Positions 61,201 to 64,000 of a stretch of 64,000 nt of DNA are shown here, in pieces. A program made the position numbers and the translations under genes. Where the stretch lies: the NCBI RefSeq assembly GCF_040958095.1, contig NC_091219.1, forward strand, positions 29,327,589-29,391,588. The letters run 5' to 3'. The DNA comes from Procambarus clarkii. Taxonomy: Eukaryota > Arthropoda > Malacostraca > Decapoda > Cambaridae. The notes under the pieces were generated by a model. It was not told where the DNA came from. It did not search any database and saw nothing but the letters and a program-made list of their open reading frames with translations. Each line of letters starts with the position of its first letter. The first letter of the stretch is position 1.

Positions 61201-62239
61201 AAAGTACTTCACTTTTAAAAGAGAACAAAATAATATATAAGATCCTCCATGCTATATTCTCAGCAATTTAAATAGATTATTACTGCACTTTTGCTTTTTC
61301 ACAAGCAAAATTAATGCATCTTTTAAAAAGCTTTTCTCTTAAATGTTCAGCCTATCATTTCAATAGCTTATTGCTCCATAAATAAATGTACTTCTCCTAA
61401 GACATGTCCATATTTCTTAGATTACGTTCCATGATTAAATGTGATTTGTGTTTTCAATGCATATAATGCTTTTCCTTATCTGAATAATATATTACAATCT
61501 ATTAGTCATTTACCATTAGTACCAACTGCATGGGTATGACTGGTTCATACCATATAAAACACACAATTACATAATCTATGATTAACAGTTCTTATCTACT
61601 CAATACCACTGGCAACTACTTTATGACATTCAAGAAGAGGGACTACAGGAAATTTATATACTAATACAAAAAGCATTTCCCAACTTCATACAAACAAAAA
61701 TAGTCTGGCCAAGTATCTTGCAACATTTAAAAATTATATAATAATAACTAAAAAGAGTAATTGGAGACATACTGATGTTAAATCTTAATTAGTTCTGGAA
61801 TAACTCCTAGAAAAAAAAGAGCAAAAGAAATACATAGCCCAATTCCAACACATTATAATTGCAAATACAGAACCAATATCCTTTATCCATGCAAACATAT
61901 ACAGCACTACACATAGCTAAAATCCTTTAGATTCTGTGTACAACTGCAACATTGCAAATCAATCTTCTATTATTCATTTACATAATTTATGAAAGAAGTT
62001 TTTCCAGACACCAGAATGTATGTTGAGGAATGCTTTTCATGCAAAATTTAGCTCGTGCAACAAAACCATGACTCACTTATAGTTGCGTGGACCGAGGACG
62101 GGGTGTGATTGGTGGATGAAGTGGTTGAGTTTGACTGAGGGGGTTTACGGCTCTCTCCTTTACTCCCCCCTTGATGAGGTGGTGGTGGTTGTTGCTCATG
62201 TTGATCATGTTGCTGCTTTTGTTGATGCTGAGACTGTTT
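23791..62239 (-). CDS. fs(1)h: BET-family gene (fs(1)h/BRD4-like), 3' part, six exons
   Basis: Joined minus-strand exons 62239-62077, 43381-43292, 37811-36214, 32420-32251, 30873-30654 and 23862-23791 keep one open frame; junction phases are 1, 1, 0, 2, 0, all with GT donors and AG acceptors. They encode about 770 residues: Q/P-rich linker, polyQ/His region, SSWSSLAQ and SFAQFKRVAKEKEAR, a charged helix, a Pro/Ser linker, DRDRQKLREQERRRREA and a terminal IDMNRQSDLMAAFEE motif. Known for BRD4 and fs(1)h: this C-terminal motif binds P-TEFb, and the bromodomains (acetyl-lysine readers) are N-terminal. They are not in the window and must lie right of 64000. The protein acts on chromatin in the nucleus. 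Extra or alternative exons in the long introns cannot be excluded, and the first two exons are the least certain. Confidence 0.85.
24850..25560 (-). mobile_element. Degenerate DIRS-like element, recombinase end
   Basis: The plus strand aligns base by base with 40660-41030: 'cagcgctgggtttctagggg' (terminus), 'gggacttagcagggag', 'gcagccagaacgctgtt', 'atcagcccaggacatatt'. That region encodes the tyrosine-recombinase C-terminus in the better copy. No frame survives here. Confidence 0.65.
26092..26345 (+). mobile_element. Second tRNA-derived SINE family
   Basis: The head 'atggtgtagtggttaagaca' is a clear tRNA A-box region and 'ccttggttcgtatcctggc' the B box. The body has 'cccaacagtaaaatgggtac' and ends '...tgctagtggctgtacaagaatgtaag'. 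The body shares the central 'CAGTAAAtaGGTACCTGG' block with subfamilies A and B, but the head and tail differ. Confidence 0.85.
26356..26547 (+). mobile_element. tRNA-headed SINE, subfamily B, 3' truncated
   Basis: Head 'ggcttgacggttgagtggac', B box 'ccggggatcgatcacagg', central domain 'cctaacagtaaataggtatc', then 'gggctgcttcctaggaaaat'. The tail is absent; the next base begins a DIRS terminus. Confidence 0.8.
26548..28825 (+). mobile_element. DIRS-like retroelement: terminal repeat and gag-like ORF
   Basis: The terminus is 'gtaatgaaatgccattttct...cccggaggctccccggagct' (26558-26610). After a leader, a frame at 27616-28314 holds a gag-like protein with EGCSVPLSQGDTHCFCLHHA (Cys/His cluster), CWVGDTFDPESGKLC and RGRFRLLQRSRIVASLDAP. 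It is rich in Ser/Pro downstream, and a second frame (28468-28821) continues with SPPEVRSAFAAYLLRDREY. The same protein, read on the minus strand, occurs at 41714-42211, next to a tyrosine recombinase, and that link supports the DIRS assignment. The frame lacks a clean ATG and is broken near 28310. High GC sets it apart from the host intron. Confidence 0.72.
28880..29790 (+). repeat. Diverged satellite, about 160-190-bp monomers
   Basis: At least four monomers follow one another. Each carries 'ctcaccttaattctcgtgtt'-like sequence, then 'acgtcgctcgttttggtatc', then 'aattgttcgcaat..aaaggc'. Monomers 1-2 share 'ggtgtatatgcatatat.gtccaaaag'; later ones share 'aaaactagtcccataataa'. Divergence grows to the right. 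Confidence 0.78.
30235..30555 (-). repeat. Inverted, diverged monomers of the same satellite
   Basis: 'cttatatgaaaatatcccttta' + '...gcgaacaatttgataccaaa' + 'cgacgtagcatgaaaattta' is the reverse complement of the monomer landmarks at 28880-29790. A second partial copy follows at about 30430-30515. Confidence 0.65.
30654..30873 (-). CDS. fs(1)h: BET gene exon: Pro/Ser linker and basic helix
   Basis: Acceptor ttgttattgcag and donor gtgagt; enters in phase 2, leaves in phase 0, 220 nt. The peptide reads SRREPVTIRERPAPSAKVAT, a Ser/Thr/Pro-rich middle with PPSSHPPATPTSSHDNAKLS, and ends DRDRQKLREQERRRREA. That end corresponds to the REQERRRREAMA-type stretch just before the terminal motif in BRD4 and fs(1)h. 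Its place directly upstream of the terminal motif exon supports both. Confidence 0.9.
31785..31965 (+). mobile_element. Tigger/pogo-like transposon end
   Basis: After TA, the sequence CAGTGGAACCTCGAGTGATG begins, followed by 'cgagc'/'gacgagc' motifs. This is the usual terminal inverted repeat style of Tigger/pogo elements. The far end was not found, and a related end lies at 63697. Confidence 0.6.
32251..32420 (-). CDS. fs(1)h: BET gene exon: charged coiled-coil helix
   Basis: Acceptor tttttttaacag, donor gtgcgt; 170 nt, enters phase 0, leaves phase 2. The peptide QRQIIEQQEQRRQQKEQVEK continues with RARQEAERERARLEEEALER and AMEQAKEARATQELQ, a long Glu/Arg/Gln helix like the [21 protein letters not shown]-type segment of BRD4 after the REKE motif. 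It joins KRVAKEKEAR of the exon at 36214-37811 in frame. Confidence 0.9.
32486..33130 (+). mobile_element. LINE ORF2 3' fragment in BET intron
   Basis: The plus frames read VVLDRKLSPEDHIKNIVRGA, a stop, ATLSNFRIAFKYMDG, FTTFVRPKLEYAAVEWCPYL, KRGDMITTYKIVTGIDKIDR and FANRVVDGWNKLGEKVVEAK. This is the same family as 16745-18960, but uninterrupted at the position where that copy carries a SINE. It is 5'-truncated right after a CA microsatellite at 32470-32486. Confidence 0.88.
33131..35770 (-). mobile_element. DIRS-like retroelement, internal region
   Basis: GC-rich DNA whose minus strand carries broken gag-like frames: near 34730-34906 it reads RGDSLCLCLRLLPVGSVTSF, aligning with the Cys/His gag segment of the copy at 27616. 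At 33659-34174 it reads MDPAGFFLPSKWGLWLFGVR, matching 28380-28440. Many frameshifts are present. Long open frames on the plus strand here are low-complexity shadows. It contains a 92-bp tandem duplication. Confidence 0.6.
34598..34781. repeat. Exact-looking 92-bp tandem duplication
   Basis: The unit from 'agcaagcaaccgagagcgtt' to 'cataagactgggtaact' occurs at 34598-34689 and again at 34690-34781 with no differences seen by eye. Confidence 0.92.
36214..37811 (-). CDS. fs(1)h: BET gene large exon: polyQ/His region and SSWSSLAQ motif
   Basis: Acceptor tttttttttcag, donor gtaagc; 1598 nt encoding 532 residues. It opens SEDVKTEDVGKSELKNILTG. About 240 residues of Gln-rich repeat follow, with DQQKQQQ heptads, pure polyQ runs, and a His run (HLHHHHHHHHQE), then a hydrophobic Gly/Ala/Leu/Ser segment (MAQSLVNSLAGISAIAGLGG). 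A region with ASALASYLEAQDKKPPSSAP comes next, then NLSSWSSLAQSAVPSPTAST and DSFAQFKRVAKEKEAR. The last part matches the conserved BET segment with SWASLVQ and SSDSFEQFRRAAREKEER-type sequence of BRD4. It is probably a hypermutable region because of CAG/CAA runs (37100-37720). Confidence 0.93.
38520..39150 (-). mobile_element. LINE C-terminal remnant
   Basis: The minus strand reads VNIKGPRLFNTLPLNIRGIT (38767-38973), then LINTSKGYLINCA, and upstream (38957-39139) further broken frames. The phrase is typical of the RT C-terminus of a LINE. The flank at 38520-38640 resembles LINE 3' UTR with 'cctggtctctgaccagacctcc'. Confidence 0.6.
39400..39720 (-). mobile_element. LINE C-terminal fragment with 3' UTR
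   Basis: The minus strand reads NWDLVLFNTLPASIRNIAGT, then TVDIFKRKLDCFLQGVPDQP, followed by 'cacaagtcaagcctggcctcg'. It is the same family as 16240-16545. Confidence 0.8.
39730..40080 (-). mobile_element. DIRS tyrosine-recombinase fragment
   Basis: The minus strand reads LALASGSWVGELCALLWRRG, then FCSFSTGECFVHLQPSPSFM and RGLWVIDAWLASAQTRL, i.e. the start of the catalytic domain of a DIRS-type tyrosine recombinase (LALAsG.RvgELhAL...). It parallels the copy at 41050-41340. Confidence 0.72.
40090..40655. mobile_element. Short element with DIRS-type inverted ends
   Basis: The left end 'gtaatgaaacgctattttct' + 'tggtgagccctggaggc' is the near reverse complement of the right end 'gcctccagggctcaccctga' + 'aaatggcatttcattacat'. 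The inside matches the non-coding leader of the copy at 26548-27010 ('cgcagc...cctccccg.gaggg', 'tgcgccgg'). No coding capacity. It looks like a non-autonomous, ends-only derivative of the DIRS family. Confidence 0.7.
40656..42815 (-). mobile_element. DIRS-like element, internally deleted: ITR-gag-YR-ITR
   Basis: Reading the minus strand from 42815: an inverted terminal repeat, gag-like FEGCSLPLSQDDNHWFCLRY and CWVDDTFDPESCETC (42211-41714), then directly a tyrosine recombinase. The recombinase shows TSYRVALAKLLQLAFGVDVS and SWSLDSKLSYLSS (41540-41350), SRGGPWIIDAWLVRPGVHYV (about 41190), then, with frameshifts, IFRPRGFWRWNRVLATRYLV (about 40900) and the left terminus. The reverse transcriptase/RNase H that DIRS elements carry between gag and recombinase is missing. 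The two ends (ggttttctatggggagcccc and its counterpart near 42790) are inverted repeats, as in DIRS. It is inactive. Confidence 0.78.
43292..43381 (-). CDS. fs(1)h: BET gene exon, short
   Basis: A 90-nt exon between acceptor tttcatttatag and donor gtaagg, phase 1 to phase 1. The peptide reads (S)KGTSKEDSTGRVQSLKVTLG then ISGSKISST. The last base plus TG of the next exon gives Val, continuing SSTVSEDVKTED without a break. It also accepts the single A left by the exon at 62077-62239, forming Ser. No family motif was recognised, so support comes from splice sites, phase and the open frame. Confidence 0.75.
43382..44430. other. Intronic AT-rich DNA, nothing recognised
   Basis: There is a short direct duplication around 43852-43910 ('gaactacgaattaggaatat') and no gene. 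Confidence 0.45.
44440..44830 (-). mobile_element. Old LINE remnant
   Basis: The minus strand gives fragments like AWNPLLLKFKTKLVKV and LSYEDKLRNVNLTTL in broken frames, equivalent to the VRPxLEYAAPxWxP...LExVQR...SYExRLxxLxLxxL section of LINE ORF2. Confidence 0.5.
45360..45890 (-). mobile_element. LINE ORF2 3' fragment
   Basis: The minus strand reads LECAAVVWCPYLKKKHINKL, LEKVQRHATKWLPDLKDKSY, RKRGDMITTYKIVTGIDKIN and EDFQRPGTSRTRGHRFKLI, then broken FANRVVDSWNKLSEKVVKAK. It is the same family as 32486-33130 in the opposite orientation, inserted in the BET intron. Confidence 0.88.
46600..47760 (-). mobile_element. Very old LINE reverse-transcriptase remnant
   Basis: Near 47380-47450 the minus strand reads QCTVLALIILLSNIKQKMQI and IIFADDT, which corresponds to GVPQGxVLxPxLFxIYIND...FADDT with substitutions. 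Other parts are too decayed to read. Confidence 0.5.
47770..48830. other. No gene seen
   Basis: AT-rich intronic DNA with a short GGTAATAGTGGTGATGG-type degenerate triplet stretch at 48045-48140. Confidence 0.4.
48840..51150 (-). mobile_element. Old DIRS-like copy, heavily decayed
   Basis: Order and wording match the 40.6-42.8 kb copy. At 49910-50100 the plus strand has 'ccctcttcagaaacccgctg', 'tctcatccgtggctaaaaag' and 'catgaagctccccaacacta', parallel to 41160-41300. At 50391-50663 the minus strand has broken gag/pol-like residues, and around 50840 'cttgaacccaacaagcaaag' parallels 42090. No frame survives. Confidence 0.5.
51440..52130 (+). repeat. Degenerate minisatellite, 'tatgggtaaa' motif
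   Basis: Irregular units of about 20-40 bp built on 'gaggtatgggtaaacttagg' for nearly 700 bp, within a BET intron. Confidence 0.8.
52702..52965 (-). mobile_element. tRNA-headed SINE, subfamily B, near full length
   Basis: Tail 'cttgagatgatttcggggct', 'cgaccaggcctcc', central domain 'ggtacctatttactgctagg', B box (revcomp of 'ggggatcgaaccccg') and head end 'gtccactcagctgtcagg'. Confidence 0.88.
52975..54112 (+). repeat. 26-bp minisatellite, about 1 kb
   Basis: The unit is 'ggttatgtgttctacacata' + 'ccctaa'. Two variants, TACACATACC and TACATGTACC, alternate irregularly. The array is split by a SINE fragment at 53194-53365. Units left of the SINE are more diverged than those to its right. Confidence 0.93.
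53194..53365 (+). mobile_element. SINE subfamily B fragment inside minisatellite
   Basis: Head 'ggcctgacagctgaatgaac', B box 'ttccgggtttgatcctcgg', central domain 'cttgcagtaaataggtactg', then truncated into a G run. Minisatellite units flank both sides, so it inserted into an existing array. Confidence 0.85.
54219..54478 (+). mobile_element. tRNA-headed SINE, subfamily A, full length
   Basis: The best copy of the family: head 'ccggtcggccgagcggacag', B box 'ccgggttcgatcccggg', 'gcgccggcgagaaacaatgg', central domain 'cctagcagtaaaataggtac', and tail 'ggcctggtcgaggaccgggc' to 'gaaatcatctcaagataacc'. It can serve as the reference for the other copies. Confidence 0.92.
54480..57190. other. Intronic AT-rich DNA, no gene seen
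   Basis: A 107-codon plus frame at 55303-55626 has no recognisable motif and AT-driven composition. About 56570-57130 the minus and plus strands show faint LINE-like wording ('gaaggtgatataccgtcccc', 'gaaagaacaaagtgcataca') but nothing firm. Confidence 0.4.
57310..57930 (+). repeat. 27-bp minisatellite
   Basis: The unit 'gaagggaggtagtgggtggt' + 'gaatggt' is irregular at the left (57310-57530), then about 15 almost identical copies run to 57930. Because 27 is a multiple of 3, it gives a long false frame on the minus strand (HHSPPTTSL repeated). Confidence 0.95.
58430..59250 (+). repeat. Purine-only (GGA/GAA) tract, about 0.8 kb
   Basis: Almost uninterrupted A and G on the plus strand, with 'gggaaggaagagggag' units (58470-58790) and 'gagagagaggaggaag' units (58800-59160). 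Open in several frames on both strands, for composition reasons only. Confidence 0.95.
59380..62070. other. Intronic AT-rich DNA, nothing recognised
   Basis: No exon-like or repeat-like structure was seen by eye, except 'tactgtacagtat'-type short palindromes scattered at 60010, 60170, 60570 and 60640. Confidence 0.45.
62077..62239 (-). CDS. fs(1)h: BET gene exon: Q/P-rich linker (first in window)
   Basis: 163 nt; donor gtgagt, phase 1 at the end. The frame reads KQSQHQQKQQHDQHEQQPPP, then PHQGGSKGESRKPPQSNSTT and SSTNHTPSSVHATI. An in-frame TGA lies just upstream of the acceptor, so the exon must begin at ccatgacag (chosen), or 6 or 12 nt later at the next two AGs, all in frame. The acceptor has a weak pyrimidine tract. 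The composition fits the linker between the ET domain and the polyQ region. Phase agrees with the exon at 43292-43381. Confidence 0.7.
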
Positions 62240-62249
62240 CTGTCATGGC

Positions 62250-63498
62250 AACCATTATGATAAATCCCAACTCTAATTGCTGCAGTTGCTGATTTTTTGT
62301 TACGCATGACATGAGACTACATCTGTGCCAAAAACACAAAACCTGATAAGTCTGGATTCTAATATATGTGATTTCATCAGGTTCTGAGTTTTAGGCTAAA
62401 CATCAAAATAGCATTAATTGCCTACACATATACTGTACACTGAGTAATACATACAGTGACTGAAAATTTAAATAAAATCTGTTTTTGAAAGCAGGGAAAT
62501 ATATAATTTTCTATTTTTTTTTTTTGAGTTATTGAATTAGCTGCCCATGTTGTGTGTTCATATGGTCCCAAATCATGCATGCATGTACCACTAATACATT
62601 TTGTTGTATTCAGTATTTTAGCTCTAAAATAGAGCACATGTATTTCTTTTTCTTTATTGCAATCAAAGATTCCTCAACATTTCTGGTGCCTATTATCTTT
62701 AAAAGTACAATAAACAATCCTCCATCCATTCTAGCACAAGTCAATCCATGGGTTCTCACATTACCTAGAAAGAGGGACATTTCCCTGCTCTCAAAAAGCA
62801 AGATTTCCCTCACAAGCTGCAAAAGAATAAACAGGTATTCTACCTTACGTACTTCATAGAACTGCTCCATGAAGGCTCTTTTAATGTAAGGAATACAACT
62901 GAGTAACTTTTAAAAGCTATTTCTTGTCATTATTTATAAGCAAATCTGTAATGAGTGGATATAGAGAATTAAAAGAAGGATAAAAGAGGTCAAGAAGAGG
63001 GAAGACTAGATTACATAGCAAGAAAAATAGAGGGAAGGATAAGTGAGTGTAAGAGAAGCACTTGCAAGGGGAAGGTAACTGGAAGACATAAGAAAGTGTA
63101 GGTGAGAGAATAAATTATGAGTGACAAGAGGGAGGGAGGAACAAGCAGTTAGGCAGAAAAAATATGTATGGATGCACAGTATACAAGAAATAGTTTTGTT
63201 TATATTAAGCTGAATTAAAAAATGCATTTTACAAAATAATCCAATAAGAGGCATTTTAAGAGTATCAATATTCTATGAAGTACATGATGGAAAGTAATGC
63301 CATTCTGATAATTCAAAGGAGCATTATAATAATAAATCAATATATTCTATATCTTAAACTAAGCAGAAATTTTGCTTAAAATAATTCATTCAAAACTTAC
63401 TTACCACAAACTTAAGTACAGTAACTAAGTTATTAGAAATTGATGATTTTCACCAATGCTTCATGAGGTGATATTTCTACTTAATATGTTTGTGAAAT

Positions 63499-63500
<2 letters not shown>
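62250..63500. other. Intronic AT-rich DNA, nothing recognised
   Basis: A 12-base T run sits near 62514; no coding exon was recognised to the right window edge. Confidence 0.4.
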
Positions 63501-63681
<181 letters not shown>

Positions 63682-63696
63682 CTGTATATATATACA

Positions 63697-64000
63697 GTGG
63701 AACCTCGAATAAAGCATTTAATCCGTACCGGCACCAAGCTCGTTATGTGAAACGCTCGTCTTTTAAAACGAATTTCCCCATTTAAAATAATGGAAATAAA
63801 ATTAATCCGTTCTACAACCGAAATACATCAATATGATATTCAATGTTTTAAATAATGGAGCAGCCTACCTTACATACACTGAACAAACCCCTATGACATT
63901 TTTCTTTCTTCAAATTTGTTAAAAAAAAAATTCATTTTTTGTATAGCAAAAGGTTCGTTCGGTGTTTGTTAGGTAGGCTGCTCCATGTTTCTTAACTTAA
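63697..64000 (+). mobile_element. Tigger/pogo-like transposon, left end
   Basis: Begins after TA with CAGTGGAACCTCGAATAAAG, then 'agctcgttatgtgaaacgct' and 'ataatggaaataaaattaat', a typical subterminal region of Tigger-like elements. It contains an inverted pair 'ggagcagcctacct' (63859) / 'aggtaggctgctcc' (63971). It runs off the window. Confidence 0.55.

Overview
The window reads as nuclear DNA of a decapod crustacean (crayfish- or shrimp-like). This is inferred from gene structure with long introns, arthropod-type protein families, and very dense repeats: tRNA-headed SINEs, CR1/L2/Jockey-like and RTE-like LINE remnants, DIRS-type tyrosine-recombinase retroelements, and many minisatellites. 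Nothing bacterial, viral or organellar was recognised. The species cannot be fixed from the sequence alone.

Three host genes are supported. (1) At the left edge on the + strand lie the last exons of a leucine-rich-repeat protein gene (454-600, 1814-2044, 2901-3176; poly(A) signal at 3600). (2) On the - strand, 11390-12139, is a complete, uninterrupted reading frame for an ELL-associated factor (Eaf), with a TATA box about 140 bp upstream. (3) On the - strand, from 62239 down to 23791, is the 3' part of a BET-family gene (female sterile (1) homeotic / BRD4-like). I assembled it from six exons whose splice sites and phases agree. It encodes about 770 residues: a Q-rich linker, a very long polyQ/His region, the conserved 'SSWSSLAQ...SFAQFKRVAKEKEAR' segment, a charged coiled coil, and the terminal P-TEFb-binding motif. 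The bromodomains and ET domain must lie beyond the right edge.

Layout: 0-3.6 kb LRR gene with SINE/LINE-filled introns; 4-11 kb repeats (a 261-bp MITE, a tail-to-tail SINE pair, a large fold-back element); 11.4-12.3 kb Eaf; 12.5-20.5 kb LINE remnants, including one LINE split by a SINE plus a 21-bp minisatellite; 20.5-23.8 kb quiet AT-rich DNA; 23.8-62.2 kb the BET gene, whose introns hold DIRS copies (24.9, 26.5-28.8, 33.1-35.8, 39.7-42.8, 48.8-51.2 kb), a diverged satellite, LINEs, a 26-bp minisatellite with a SINE inside, a 27-bp minisatellite and a purine tract; 62.2-64 kb an AT repeat and a Tigger/pogo-like transposon end.

Eaf (partner of ELL in the super elongation complex) and the BET protein (recruiter of P-TEFb) act in the same step, release of paused RNA polymerase II. 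They sit consecutively on the same strand with only repeats between them. That is the most interesting biological observation here. No evidently new multi-gene system was found.
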